DNA from: Hyphomonas pacifica
GTDB lineage: Bacteria; Pseudomonadota; Alphaproteobacteria; Caulobacterales; Hyphomonadaceae
Assembly: GCF_000682675.1 (NCBI RefSeq)
Contig: NZ_AWFA01000002.1
Span: forward strand, 36,311-100,310
Direction: 5' to 3'
DNA length: 64,000 nt
Position numbers and translations under genes: made by a program. Shown here in pieces: positions 24,536 to 33,999 of the stretch; positions within the stretch are counted from its first letter, which is position 1, and each line of letters begins with the position of its first letter. The notes below the pieces were generated by a model. It saw only the letters and a program-made list of their open reading frames with translations. It did no database searches and was not told the origin of the DNA.

Positions 24536-27229
24536 ATGGGTGAAGCAGCACTTAAGACCGCAGATGAAACCTGGGTGTATGCTTTTGGTGGCGGCAGCGC
24601 AGATGGCGACGCTTCAATGAAGAACTTGCTGGGCGGCAAGGGCGCAAACCTCGCGGAAATGGCGAAGCTTGGCCTGCCGGTGCCTCCTGGCTTCACGATC
24701 ACCACCGCCGTGTGCACGGCGTATTACGAGCTGGACCGGAAATATCCAGACACGCTGGAAGCGCAGGTCGATGCCGCGCTGGAAGCGGTCGAGAAGGAAA
24801 CCGGCAAGGGCTTTGGCGATCCGAAAAACCCGCTGCTCGTTTCCGTGCGCTCCGGCGCGCGTGCCTCCATGCCCGGCATGATGGATACGGTTCTGAACCT
24901 CGGCCTCAATGAGGCGGCGGCTGCGGGCCTCGCCAAAAAGGCTGGTGAGCGGTTCGCCTATGATTCCTATCGCCGCTTCATCCAGATGTATTCCAATGTC
25001 GTGCTGAGCATCAGCCATGACGAGTTCGAGCACATCCTGGACGATTACAAAGACCGTCAGGGCTATGATCTCGACACCGAGATGACGGCCGATGACTGGA
25101 AGAAGATCATCACGCTCTACAAGTCTGCGGTTCAGCACAATCTCGGACGCCCGTTCCCGGATGATCCGAAGGAACAGCTCTGGGGCGCCATCACCGCCGT
25201 GTTCGGCTCCTGGATGAACGACCGCGCGATCACATATCGCAAGCTGAACGACATTCCGGAAGAATGGGGCACAGCTGTGAACGTTCAGGCCATGGTGTTC
25301 GGCAATCTGGGCGAAACCTCCGCCACCGGCGTGGCCTTTACGCGTGACCCATCCAATGGTGATCCGGTTTTCTATGGCGAATATCTGATCAATGCGCAGG
25401 GCGAAGACGTTGTGGCCGGTATCCGCACGCCGGCGCCGATCTCCCGCGAACGTGCCGACAAGCTCGGCTCCGAAGATGCGCCCCTCGAAGAGGCCATGCC
25501 GGAAGTCTACACCCAGTTGCGCGATGTCGCGAACACGCTGGAGCAACATTATAAGGACATGCAGGATCTGGAGTTCACGGTCGAAGATGGCCGCCTCTAC
25601 ATGCTGCAGACCCGGAACGGCAAACGTACAGCCGCTGCCGCCCTCAAGATCGCGGTCGACATGGCCCGCGAAGGCCTGGTGACGGAAGAAGAAGCCGTGC
25701 TGCGCCTGGAGCCGTCACAGCTTGACCAGCTGCTGCACCCGACCATTTCCGAAGAGGCCGCGCGCGATGTGATCATCACCGGCCTGCCGGCCAGCCCCGG
25801 TGCAGCCGTTGGTAAGGTCGTGTTCGAATCCGATGAGGCCTGGGATATGGCCGAGAAAGGCGAAGACGTTATTCTCGTGCGGATCGAGACCAGCCCGGAA
25901 GACATCAAGGGCATGCACGCTTCCCGCGCCATCGTGACAGCGCGCGGCGGCATGACCAGCCACGCCGCCGTTGTGGCGCGCGGCATGGGCCGTCCTTGCG
26001 TCTGCGGTGCCGGTGGCCTGCAGATCGACAGCAAGAATGGCGTATTCCGCGTCATGGGCCGTGAAGTGAAAAAGGGTGACATTATCACCGTGGATGGCGC
26101 GACCGGTCAGGTGATGCTGGGCGCTGTTGAGATGGTGCAGCCAGACCTCTCCGGCGATTTCGGCCTGCTGATGGAATGGGCCGACAAGGCCCGTAAACTG
26201 AAAGTGCGGGCGAATGCGGAAACACCGCTCGATACGCGCACAGCTGTTGAATTCGGCGCAGAAGGCGTCGGCCTTTGCCGCACAGAGCACATGTTCTTTG
26301 AAGCAGAGCGTATCCCGGAAGTGCGCGCCATGATCCTGGCGGAGAATGAATCCGGCCGCCGTGCCGCGCTGGACAAATTGCTGCCGATGCAACGGAGCGA
26401 TTTCGAGGAGATCTTCCGCATTCTGGAAGACCGCCCGGCCACGATCCGCCTGCTGGACCCGCCGCTTCATGAATTCCTGCCTCACACCGATGAGGACATG
26501 GAAGATGTCGCCAAGGCTTCTGGGGTCAGCGTTGACGTTCTACGCCAGCGCGCCGGGGAACTGCACGAGAGCAACCCGATGCTGGGCCACCGTGGCTGCC
26601 GCTTGGGCATCACCTATCCTGAAATCTATGAGATGCAGGCCCGCGCCATCTTCGAAGCTGCTGTGAAAGTGGCTGGCGAAACAGGCCGTAAGCCGATCCC
26701 GGAAGTCATGATCCCGCTTGTCGCGACCCATAAGGAACTCGCCATTCTGAAAGCGGTGGTGGATGATGTGGCCAAGTCTGTCTTCGAAGAGACCGGTGTG
26801 ACCCTGGACTATATGGTCGGCACGATGATCGAGCTGCCGCGCGCTGCGCTGCAGGCCGGTGAGATCGCCCAGTCAGCGGCCTTCTTCTCCTTCGGGACGA
26901 ATGATCTGACGCAAACCACGCTGGGCATCTCGCGCGATGATGCCGGGCGCTTCCTGAAAGTCTATGAGGACAAGGGAATTTACGAAAAAGACCCCTTTGT
27001 GACCCTCGATCAGGTGGGTGTTGGTGAGTTGGTTCGTATGGCTGCGGAACGTGGCCGCAGCACCCGTCCGGGCATCAAGCTCGGGATTTGCGGAGAGCAT
27101 GGCGGTGATCCGGCATCCATTAATTTCTGCCACCGCACGGGCCTCGATTATGTGTCCTGCTCGCCCTACCGGGTGCCGATTGCGCGTCTCGCAGCGGCAC
27201 ATGCGGCCCTTAAGGAATCGCACAAATAG
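24536..27229 (+). CDS. ppdK: Pyruvate, phosphate dikinase
   Basis: PPDK interconverts pyruvate, ATP and phosphate with PEP, AMP and pyrophosphate, giving PEP for gluconeogenesis or pyruvate from PEP. From ATG 24536 it has 897 residues. ATG 24515 is an alternative, and the upstream extension to 24365 runs through the structured leader and looks non-coding. Domain order is the ATP-grasp part (KNLLGGKGANLAEM), the swivelling phosphohistidine domain with H476 in GGMTSHAAVVARG, and a PEP/pyruvate barrel ending in C852 (CGEHGGDP). T474, two residues before the histidine, matches the residue phosphorylated by the PPDK regulatory protein elsewhere. Confidence 0.96.
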   Translation: MGEAALKTADETWVYAFGGGSADGDASMKNLLGGKGANLAEMAKLGLPVPPGFTITTAVCTAYYELDRKYPDTLEAQVDAALEAVEKETGKGFGDPKNPLLVSVRSGARASMPGMMDTVLNLGLNEAAAAGLAKKAGERFAYDSYRRFIQMYSNVVLSISHDEFEHILDDYKDRQGYDLDTEMTADDWKKIITLYKSAVQHNLGRPFPDDPKEQLWGAITAVFGSWMNDRAITYRKLNDIPEEWGTAVNVQAMVFGNLGETSATGVAFTRDPSNGDPVFYGEYLINAQGEDVVAGIRTPAPISRERADKLGSEDAPLEEAMPEVYTQLRDVANTLEQHYKDMQDLEFTVEDGRLYMLQTRNGKRTAAAALKIAVDMAREGLVTEEEAVLRLEPSQLDQLLHPTISEEAARDVIITGLPASPGAAVGKVVFESDEAWDMAEKGEDVILVRIETSPEDIKGMHASRAIVTARGGMTSHAAVVARGMGRPCVCGAGGLQIDSKNGVFRVMGREVKKGDIITVDGATGQVMLGAVEMVQPDLSGDFGLLMEWADKARKLKVRANAETPLDTRTAVEFGAEGVGLCRTEHMFFEAERIPEVRAMILAENESGRRAALDKLLPMQRSDFEEIFRILEDRPATIRLLDPPLHEFLPHTDEDMEDVAKASGVSVDVLRQRAGELHESNPMLGHRGCRLGITYPEIYEMQARAIFEAAVKVAGETGRKPIPEVMIPLVATHKELAILKAVVDDVAKSVFEETGVTLDYMVGTMIELPRAALQAGEIAQSAAFFSFGTNDLTQTTLGISRDDAGRFLKVYEDKGIYEKDPFVTLDQVGVGELVRMAAERGRSTRPGIKLGICGEHGGDPASINFCHRTGLDYVSCSPYRVPIARLAAAHAALKESHK

Positions 27230-27573
27230 GCATCCAGGCGCTCGAATCGGCAGTATTTGAGTGTTGTATTTTGACCACACGAGTGTTTTTGCAGTGCGTC
27301 AAAATTCGTAAAAATTGAGGAAATATTCCTCGAAAATACAATATACTGGGCGTCACCTTGTGAGGTGACGCCTTTATTTATGAAATTCGCGTAATTGCAT
27401 TCTGACAGAAATGTCACTCCCCGAACTGGCGAGCTTCTTGCTAGTTAGCGCGTGGGATGCATATCCCCAGTGCAGATGGGGTGAAAACCACCTCGAAAGT
27501 TAACAAGTCAAACCAAAAACACCCGGGTCATAGTGACGGAAGATATCGTCTGCCGGGGGATTGGGGAGCGGTG
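27230..27573. other. Gene-free region between ppdK and the SleB-like gene
   Basis: This 344-base, comparatively AT-rich stretch contains the ppdK terminator (27349-27376) and then the promoter region of the SleB-like gene. A GTTAAC palindrome lies near 27498-27503 and CCCC-N9-GGGG at about 27465-27481. In-frame codons back to 27457 upstream of the chosen SleB-like start are judged non-coding. Confidence 0.45.
27349..27376 (+). terminator. ppdK terminator
   Basis: A perfect 10-bp stem (GGCGTCACCT, 27349-27358, with AGGTGACGCC, 27363-27372) has a TGTG loop and is followed by TTTATTTA. Confidence 0.85.
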
Positions 27574-28773
27574 ATGTTAAGGGTTCTTCAACCACGAAGG
27601 GCGACGCTGTCGTCAATGCGTGGGCTCCAAGGGCAGCTCAAGCGTTGGTGGATGGCTATGACGAACGAAGAGCAGCGAGATATAATCGTGCGAGGGGCTA
27701 CCATTGCGGTCTGCGCCGTCGCTGCGACTGTAACCTTGCCGGTCTTGGGCGACGTTCAGCTCGAAAAGCGGGCTGAAGCTGATTTCCGGGCCGAAGCAGT
27801 ACGTCTTGCCTCTATTGAAGATGGCGGTGTTACGGTCCGTACGGACCCGCATACGCCGCGCTTGCTGGATTCCCCGTGGATCCGCACGGTGGAATATACG
27901 CTCAAGCGCGATACGGACTCCTCCATGAGCCGTTACGCCATGCGCGACCGCGATGGTGCCGCGCTGTCTTCTCTCGTTTCTTTCCGTCCGGAGCACATCA
28001 AGCGCGCCGAAAAGATCAACACCGAGGCCGACTGCCTGGCCAAGGCTGTTTATTACGAAGCCGGGACAGAATCTCTCGAAGGCCAGCTCGCTGTTGCCGA
28101 AGTCATCAAGAATCGTGTCCGCGACCACCGTTATCCGGACAGTATCTGTGATGTTGTGTTCCAAGGTGCAACGCGCACAACAGGATGTCAGTTCACTTTT
28201 ACCTGCGATGGCGCGCTGAACCGCCAGCCACGTGGCCGCAACTGGGAAAGCGCCCAGAAGGTTGCTGCCCATGTTCTGATGAATTTGAATGAGGAACGGA
28301 CCGGCGGTGCCACGCACTATCATGCCACTTATGTAGACCCGATCTGGAGCGCTGGCCTGATCAAGACCGACAAGATTGGTCTGCATGTCTTCTATCGTTT
28401 CCCGCGCGGGTCTGAGTGGGCGAAAGTCCGACGCGACTACAATAACAAGCGCGAGCAGGTCATCATGGCAGCAGAAGACAAGAATGCGGCGGCTACGTCT
28501 ATCATTCGCACTGTCTCTGCAGACGGCCAGGATACAAGAATTGCTGGCGTGGATGCGCCGACAATTGCCCCGGCAACGGTCACGACCTCAACCCGCACAA
28601 TCACCAATGGTGCCCCGCGCCTGACCACGGTGCGCACGGCGGCAAGTTCTAAATCCGATGTGCCGGTGTCTGAAAAGCTCCCGCCGAAGGATTCTGTTGC
28701 GGCTTACACGGCTGCTCAGGCCGAGAAAGCTGCGATGTCCTCCAGTTCGACCGCTTACGGCGGCATGAACTAG
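27574..28773 (+). CDS. SleB-like cell wall hydrolase, membrane anchored
   Basis: The 399-residue protein uses ATG 27574, after GGGGAGCG. A single membrane helix lies at about residues 40-60 (RGATIAVCAVAATVTLPVLG). The Hydrolase_2/SleB domain covers about 150-275: ADCLAKAVYYEAGTES with the catalytic glutamate in YYEAG, then EVIKNRV, CQFTFTCDG and ATHYHA. SleB was defined as a spore-cortex lytic transglycosylase, but this domain is common in non-sporulating Alphaproteobacteria as a peptidoglycan hydrolase. The C-terminal 100 residues are Thr/Ala/Ser-rich and probably disordered. The enzyme should face the periplasm. Confidence 0.85.
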   Translation: MLRVLQPRRATLSSMRGLQGQLKRWWMAMTNEEQRDIIVRGATIAVCAVAATVTLPVLGDVQLEKRAEADFRAEAVRLASIEDGGVTVRTDPHTPRLLDSPWIRTVEYTLKRDTDSSMSRYAMRDRDGAALSSLVSFRPEHIKRAEKINTEADCLAKAVYYEAGTESLEGQLAVAEVIKNRVRDHRYPDSICDVVFQGATRTTGCQFTFTCDGALNRQPRGRNWESAQKVAAHVLMNLNEERTGGATHYHATYVDPIWSAGLIKTDKIGLHVFYRFPRGSEWAKVRRDYNNKREQVIMAAEDKNAAATSIIRTVSADGQDTRIAGVDAPTIAPATVTTSTRTITNGAPRLTTVRTAASSKSDVPVSEKLPPKDSVAAYTAAQAEKAAMSSSSTAYGGMN

Positions 28774-28797
28774 TTTCGCGGCGTATCAACCAACATC

Positions 28798-28831
28798 AAA
28801 AAAGCCACCGACATCCATCGGTGGCTTTTTT
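28798..28831. terminator. Bidirectional terminator
   Basis: The stem AAAAAAGCCACCGA pairs with TCGGTGGCTTTTTT around a 6-base loop. It serves the SleB-like gene and the converging dehydrogenase gene. Confidence 0.9.
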
Positions 28832-28857
28832 CGTTTTTGCATAGGAAAGGTGGCGGT

Positions 28858-29667
28858 CTAGTCGCGCGGCGGCACGCCTTCGCGTACACGTTTTCGGATG
28901 GCACCGGGCAGCCAGCGACTCATGAATTTAGCGCGCTCTGCATCCTTGCCGACCATATAGTGCACGTCCTTGCCATGCGCAGCATCCCAAGCGCGCTCGG
29001 CGGCCATGGAGACCGGGTAAACATTCATGCCGGCTTCGCGGAGCTGGTCAGACATTTTATGATTGGAGCCGTCCCGGTCGCCCATTTCCAGAATGGGAGT
29101 CTCGATGAACCAGGGCATCAGGCTGGTGACGCGGATATCCAGGTCGCGGAATTCGGCATCCAGGGCCTCCGTCAGGCCTCGCACGGCGAATTTCGACGCT
29201 GAATACACTGCCAGCTGGGGCGATCCGACTATGCCGGCAGTGGAGGCCGTGTTGACGATGCGAGCGCCGGAAGTGGCCTTCAACAGAGGCAGGCAGGCCT
29301 GAACGCCATTGATCACGCCCTTCACATTCACGTCGATTATGGAATCATTGTCTTCGCCGGAAACATCCTCGAACCAGCCATGACGGCCAATGCCGGCATT
29401 GTTGAATAGCACGTTCATCGCGCCTTCGGTGGCTTCGCCAAACGCCTTCACGGCGGCGCGCCAGTCATCGCGGGAGCAGACATTCAGCTGGGCCGTGATG
29501 CAGTTCTTTTCGCCAATCTCTTCCTGAACGGCGCTCACTCCATCCATGTTGACATCATAGAGGCCGCAGAACCAGCCGCGCTTGGCGAAGAGCCGGGCCG
29601 TTTCTGCGCCAATGCCGGAGGCGGCACCTGTAATGAAAATACTCTTTCGGCCGCTTGCGTGTGACAT
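28858..29667 (-). CDS. Short-chain dehydrogenase/reductase
   Basis: This 269-residue classical SDR starts at ATG 29667 after AGGAAGGA; a TTG two codons upstream is the other option. It has the cofactor motif TGAASGIGAE (about 13-22), NNAG, an active-site serine in NTASTAG, and Y155-x3-K159. The acidic residue after the second strand (YDVN) suggests NAD preference. It would oxidise or reduce an alcohol/ketone, but the substrate is unknown. A 47-base gap separates it from nadC upstream, so it could be the tail of the nad operon. Confidence 0.85.
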   Translation of the reverse strand: MSHASGRKSIFITGAASGIGAETARLFAKRGWFCGLYDVNMDGVSAVQEEIGEKNCITAQLNVCSRDDWRAAVKAFGEATEGAMNVLFNNAGIGRHGWFEDVSGEDNDSIIDVNVKGVINGVQACLPLLKATSGARIVNTASTAGIVGSPQLAVYSASKFAVRGLTEALDAEFRDLDIRVTSLMPWFIETPILEMGDRDGSNHKMSDQLREAGMNVYPVSMAAERAWDAAHGKDVHYMVGKDAERAKFMSRWLPGAIRKRVREGVPPRD

Positions 29668-29714
29668 GGGCAATTCCTTCCTGCTGTCAGGGACTCATGC
29701 CCTTTCAGTCAGTG

Positions 29715-30572
29715 TCAGACGACATCCATGCCCACGTCAAGATTAGGTGCGGAATGGGTCAGTGCGCCGACAGAGATAAAATCGACTCCTGTCTCGGCAA
29801 TTGCGGCAACAGTCTCCAGAGTTACGCCGCCGGAGGCTTCCAGCGTGACACGGCCTTCATTCATATCAACGGCACGCCGAAGCGTTGCTGTATCCATATT
29901 GTCCAGAAGGATCGCGTGAGGTGCATGCTTCAACGCCTCCTGGAATTGTTCCAGTGTGTCCACCTCGATCTCGATCATGCGCAGATGGCCTGCATAGGCT
30001 TTGGCGCGCTGCATCGCGACCTCGACGGAGCCATCGCATGCCGCGATATGATTGTCCTTGATCAGGATCGCGTCATCCAGGCCATAGCGGTGAGCCGTGC
30101 CGCCGCCGCATCGCACGGCGCGCTTTTCCAGCGCGCGGTGGCCGGGTGTGGTTTTGCGTGTGCAGACAATCCGGGCGCGGGTATGAGAGATTTTCTCGAC
30201 ATAGGTACGAGTCAGGGTGGCAACGGCCGACAGTCGTCCGATGAAGTTCAGCATGGTACGCTCCGCCGTGAGGATAGAGCGTGCGCTGCCGGAGAGTTTG
30301 GCCACGACATCACCGGGCGTGATGGAGGAGCCATCCTGTAGGACAATCTTAAGCGAGACAGACGGGTCTACCAGGGTCAGTGCATGCGCAGCAGCATCCA
30401 GCCCGGCAATTACACCTGGCTTACGCGCAGCGATGACAACGCTTAGCTGTGTATTTGGCGCAATCGTGGCATCGGTTGTCAGGTCTCCGGCGCGGCCAAG
30501 GTCTTCGGCCAGTGCCAGGCGCACGATCGGGTCCAGAATGATGCTTGGGAGAGGCGGGGGAACAGGGCTCAT
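29715..30572 (-). CDS. nadC: Quinolinate phosphoribosyltransferase
   Basis: NadC converts quinolinate and PRPP to nicotinate mononucleotide. The 285-residue protein has the family features LAEDLGRAGDLTTDA, a CTRKTTPGHRALEKRAV loop (about 135-152), and the barrel end IEVEVDT-like (here EIEVDTLEQF) and LDNMD. The start overlaps the nadB stop by four bases, and the gene order nadA-x-nadB-nadC on this strand gives the complete de novo route from aspartate. Confidence 0.95.
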   Translation of the reverse strand: MSPVPPPLPSIILDPIVRLALAEDLGRAGDLTTDATIAPNTQLSVVIAARKPGVIAGLDAAAHALTLVDPSVSLKIVLQDGSSITPGDVVAKLSGSARSILTAERTMLNFIGRLSAVATLTRTYVEKISHTRARIVCTRKTTPGHRALEKRAVRCGGGTAHRYGLDDAILIKDNHIAACDGSVEVAMQRAKAYAGHLRMIEIEVDTLEQFQEALKHAPHAILLDNMDTATLRRAVDMNEGRVTLEASGGVTLETVAAIAETGVDFISVGALTHSAPNLDVGMDVV

Positions 30573-32113
30573 GCAGGTATGGGTTCCTCAGTATGGGTAT
30601 CTTTCAAAATGAACTGCCGATGAGGTTCGCCCGTATCAGGATAATCTGACCGGTAGTGACCGCCACGGCTTTCCTTGCGTTTCAACGCAGAGGTGACAAT
30701 CAGGCGTGATGTTGTAATGGCGCGGGCGGGCCCATACTGATCGCGCAGATCAAGGATCAGGTTCAGCGCCTCGTTCATGCCGGTCTCATCGCGTACTACA
30801 CCACACTTTTCCGACATGGCCTTGCGCAATGTCTGTAGGGCCGCATGGGGCAGGGCGGCTGGCACATGACCTTCGGCGCTGCCCGGATCGGAGAGGTTCG
30901 TCTCACGCAGCCTTTCGGCGATTCTGTGAGAGAAAACAACCGCCTCCAGAAGGGAGTTGGAAGCCAGTCGGTTGGCGCCATGAACGCCGGTGGACGTGCA
31001 TTCTCCGCAGACGGATAGGCCGTCAAGCGTCGAAAGGCCCCAAAAATCCGGAACAATTCCGCCCATATGGTAGTGCGCAGCGGGGGCAATCGGGATCATG
31101 TCCGTTCGCGGATCTATACCTGCGGATTTGCACGCGGCAAAGACGGTCGGGAAGTGTTCAGGGAAGTGCGCGCCGACGGCCTTGCGGCAATCCAGAAATG
31201 CGCCGCGGCCCGACATGCGTTCTGTGTGGACCGCCCGGGCCACTTCATCCCGTGGTGCCAGTTCGGCCAGCTCATGATAACGTGCCATGAAGGCCGTGCC
31301 GTCGCGATTGTGCAGGGTTGCGCCTTCACCGCGCAGCGCTTCGGTAGCCAGAGGTGCCGGGTCGCGGCCAATGTCGATGGCAGTCGGGTGAAACTGGACG
31401 AATTCCAGGTCCGCAATCAGGGCACCCGCTTCCCAGGCCATGGCAACGGCATCGCCGCGGGCTTCGGGCGGATTCGTCGTAACCTGGAATAGGCCGCCAG
31501 AGCCGCCTGTGCACAGAACAGTTTCGCGGGCTGTGTGTGTGCTGAGCGTGCCGTCTCGGTCGCGCAGGATCACACCGGCCACACGGCGGGTCTCGTCCTG
31601 CAGCAGGCCCGTGGCGCGTACACCTTCGATGATCTGGATGTGCGAGGCGGCATGCACGGCAGCGACCAGCGCGTCCATGATGGCTTTGCCGGCCAGATCA
31701 CCGGCCACACGCGCGACGCGTGGGTGAGAGTGCGCCGCTTCCAGCGACAGGGCCAGCGCGCCATCGGGTGTGCGATCAAAAGGTACGCCCAGCGCGATGA
31801 GATCGCGTACACGGGCCGGGCCTTCCTCGGCAATCAGGCGGGCAATGATCGGGTCAACCAGGCCTGCGCCAGCGGCCACCGTATCTGCGGCATGCTGTGC
31901 CGGGCTGTCCTTGGGATGAAGCGCGGCGGCCAGTCCGCCTTGCGCCCAGGCAGACGAGGCGGCCTGTCCCAACGGGGCAGGTGATATGACCGTGCATGGG
32001 CGCGGCGCCAGCTGCAGCGCCAGGAACAGACCGGCGAGGCCTGCGCCAACGATCAATACATCATCCTGGACTGGCCCGCGGGCTGTCAGTGTCTGGGGTA
32101 TGGGGGCGGTCAC
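30569..32113 (-). CDS. nadB: L-aspartate oxidase
   Basis: NadB is the FAD enzyme that oxidises aspartate to iminoaspartate for NadA. The 514-residue protein starts with GTG at 32113 and has the dinucleotide fold VLIVGAGLAGLFLAL (19-33), GGSGGLFQVTTNP and the active-site block MGGIVPDFWG and SVCGECTSTGVHGANRLASNS. It starts 3 bases after the upstream orphan gene and overlaps nadC by 4 bases. Fumarate reductase/succinate dehydrogenase paralogs are ruled out by the motif set and neighbours. Confidence 0.95.
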   Translation of the reverse strand: MTAPIPQTLTARGPVQDDVLIVGAGLAGLFLALQLAPRPCTVISPAPLGQAASSAWAQGGLAAALHPKDSPAQHAADTVAAGAGLVDPIIARLIAEEGPARVRDLIALGVPFDRTPDGALALSLEAAHSHPRVARVAGDLAGKAIMDALVAAVHAASHIQIIEGVRATGLLQDETRRVAGVILRDRDGTLSTHTARETVLCTGGSGGLFQVTTNPPEARGDAVAMAWEAGALIADLEFVQFHPTAIDIGRDPAPLATEALRGEGATLHNRDGTAFMARYHELAELAPRDEVARAVHTERMSGRGAFLDCRKAVGAHFPEHFPTVFAACKSAGIDPRTDMIPIAPAAHYHMGGIVPDFWGLSTLDGLSVCGECTSTGVHGANRLASNSLLEAVVFSHRIAERLRETNLSDPGSAEGHVPAALPHAALQTLRKAMSEKCGVVRDETGMNEALNLILDLRDQYGPARAITTSRLIVTSALKRKESRGGHYRSDYPDTGEPHRQFILKDTHTEEPIPA

Positions 32114-32116
32114 GGG

Positions 32117-32584
32117 TCAGGAAATGCCTTCATTGGCCCGGCGGAATTCCGCCGGTGCCGTCACTGCCGAGACCAGAGCGCCAAACATGCGATCCGCAGA
32201 CTGAACAGTCAGGGTAAAATTGTCCGGCACATAGATCAGGCCCTCGACCTTGGCTTCCAGCATTTCCTCGACTTGGGAGCGGATGGAAATCTGGTTGCCA
32301 AAACGGCGGGCCTTGCAGGATTGGCGCACAACAGAACGGCCCCACATGGAACAAACTTCCACAGCGGTCAGCTCGCACTCATACTCCCCCTCATTGGGGT
32401 GAGGAGACAGATACATTGTGCCAGACATCATGCATTGCCCATTGCGATAGGGCTTTGTCTGGAAGCTCCATGTGCCCAGCACATCTATGGGGTCTCCATC
32501 TTCATTGGTCCCGGCATAGGCAGGTGTGCTGACCATAAGGACAGCCACTGCCAATGCGGCGAGACGGGTAATGCCTCGGAACAT
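32117..32584 (-). CDS. Secreted protein of unknown function inside the nad cluster
   Basis: I do not recognise this 155-residue protein. It has a clear signal peptide with likely cleavage after AYA at residue 24, and four cysteines in the mature part (C51, C70, C78, C90) that could form two disulfides. The mature chain looks beta-rich (GTWSFQT, GTMYLSP, YECELTAVEV). A GxW near the start recalls small beta-barrel inhibitors or calycins, which is only a guess. It lies 66 bases after nadA and 3 bases before nadB, so it is almost certainly translated from the nad message although exported. Confidence 0.7.
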   Translation of the reverse strand: MFRGITRLAALAVAVLMVSTPAYAGTNEDGDPIDVLGTWSFQTKPYRNGQCMMSGTMYLSPHPNEGEYECELTAVEVCSMWGRSVVRQSCKARRFGNQISIRSQVEEMLEAKVEGLIYVPDNFTLTVQSADRMFGALVSAVTAPAEFRRANEGIS

Positions 32585-32650
32585 CCTACCTCTCCTTGCG
32601 CCCGAAGATACATTAAGCCCGTCCCCATAGTCTGTACAACTGTTTGGCTG

Positions 32651-33793
32651 CTAGCCGACCATTTCGAGTTCGAGAGGTTCAAGACCGGTCACAAAGTCCA
32701 GCGGCTTGTCCATTTTCGGTAGAGCCATCATGGCATCCAGGGCCTTCTTGGCGCGTATGCGCACATCTTCCGGGATGGTGACTTCGTACTCGCCATTGAC
32801 GAGGCAGTCATAGATGTTCTCCAGTGTGATGCGCTTCATGTGCGGGCACAGATTGCACGGACGGATGAAGTTCACGCCGGGGTTCTCTGCGGCGACATTG
32901 TCGCTCATGGAGCATTCGGTCAGTAGAACCACCTTGTTCGGGCTCTTCTCGGAGACATAATTGGCCAGTGCAGCGGTGGAGCCGGCATAGTCAGCCGCTT
33001 CCAGAACGTCCGGGGGGCATTCTGGGTGGGCCAGGATCACGACGCCCGGATGGGCCTCGCGCAGCTGATTCACATCATCGGCGCTGAACATTTCATGCAC
33101 CTCACAGGCGCCTGGCCAGGTCATGATGCGGATATCGGTCTGCGCAGCGACGTTTTTCGCCAAATACTGGTCCGGTACCATGATTACGGTATCGGTGTTC
33201 CATTCCTTGGCAATTGCCTCGACGACCTGAGCTGCATTGGAGCTGGTGCAGGTAATGTCGCACTCGGCTTTCACGTCAGCCGTCGTGTTCACATAGGTGA
33301 CGACCGGATAGTCCGGATACTTCTCCTTGATCAGGCGCACATCTGCGCCTGTGATGGAGGAAGCCAGTGAACAGCCAGCCCGTGTATCCGGGATCAGGAC
33401 GGTTTTCTCAGGCGCAAGGATTTTGGAGGTCTCGGCCATGAAGTGCACGCCGGCCTGCACGATTATGTCGGCATCCACCTTGGAGGCTTCGCGGGCCAGC
33501 TGCAGGCTGTCACCGCGGAAATCGCCGACCAGGCGGAAAATGTCCGGCGTCATATAGTTGTGCGCCAGGATGACGGCGTTTTTCTGCGCCTTAAGGCGGT
33601 TGATCGCCGCCACAAACGGCGCAATGGCGGGCCATTCCATTGGCGTGATGAAATCCTGCACCAGCGGGTAAAGATCATCCGTCTCTGCCTTGACGGCTTC
33701 GTCATAGGCCAAGCCGCGCGCTTCTGCGGCAGAGGCACCGCGGAGCGGGGTTGGAGTGGGGCAGCCAGGGCCAGAATCAATAAGACGTGCCAT
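32651..33793 (-). CDS. nadA: Quinolinate synthase
   Basis: NadA condenses iminoaspartate with dihydroxyacetone phosphate to quinolinate using a 4Fe-4S cluster. The start at 33793 has GGAGG six bases upstream; 25 further in-frame codons upstream overlap the operator and are not used. The 380-residue protein has probable cluster ligands C141 (AGCSLA), C230 (WPGACEVHE) and C316 (CNLCPHMK). Their spacing is close to that of E. coli C113/C200/C297. HNYMTPDIF and TSSNA are also present. It is the first gene of the nad operon. Confidence 0.95.
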   Translation of the reverse strand: MARLIDSGPGCPTPTPLRGASAAEARGLAYDEAVKAETDDLYPLVQDFITPMEWPAIAPFVAAINRLKAQKNAVILAHNYMTPDIFRLVGDFRGDSLQLAREASKVDADIIVQAGVHFMAETSKILAPEKTVLIPDTRAGCSLASSITGADVRLIKEKYPDYPVVTYVNTTADVKAECDITCTSSNAAQVVEAIAKEWNTDTVIMVPDQYLAKNVAAQTDIRIMTWPGACEVHEMFSADDVNQLREAHPGVVILAHPECPPDVLEAADYAGSTAALANYVSEKSPNKVVLLTECSMSDNVAAENPGVNFIRPCNLCPHMKRITLENIYDCLVNGEYEVTIPEDVRIRAKKALDAMMALPKMDKPLDFVTGLEPLELEMVG

Positions 33794-33821
33794 TGTCGTC
33801 CTCCGTCGTATCAGACCGCAC

Positions 33822-33842
33822 TTTTGCTCGATCTGAGTATAA
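33822..33842 (-). promoter_or_regulatory. Candidate NAD-biosynthesis operator, proximal copy
   Basis: TTTTGCTC-N5-GAGTATAA matches the dyad TTTTGCTC-N5-GAGCAAAA with two mismatched symmetric pairs. On the nadA strand its first bases include TATACT (33836-33841), a good -10, so binding would block the promoter. It lies 29-49 bases upstream of nadA. A NadQ-like repressor is a plausible binder (inference). Confidence 0.55.
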
Positions 33843-33925
33843 TGTGGTCCTGAAACCTCGCGTTTCAAGGGGATTGGCCTTCAAACGTCCGGAAGCAGGG
33901 GAGAGTTGCGACAAAAATTTTATAC

Positions 33926-33946
33926 TTTTGCGCACTCTGAGCAAAA
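33926..33946 (-). promoter_or_regulatory. Candidate NAD-biosynthesis operator, distal copy
   Basis: TTTTGCGC-N5-GAGCAAAA has 7 of 8 symmetric pairs, with TCTGAG shared with the proximal copy (15 of 21 positions identical). It starts 104 bases from the proximal copy, about ten helical turns. A TATAAA lies directly after it on the nadA strand. Confidence 0.55.
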
Positions 33947-33999
33947 CGAATTTAGCGCCAGCAGAAGCTTCGGGCAAGTCAAAACCCGTAAATTCAGAC

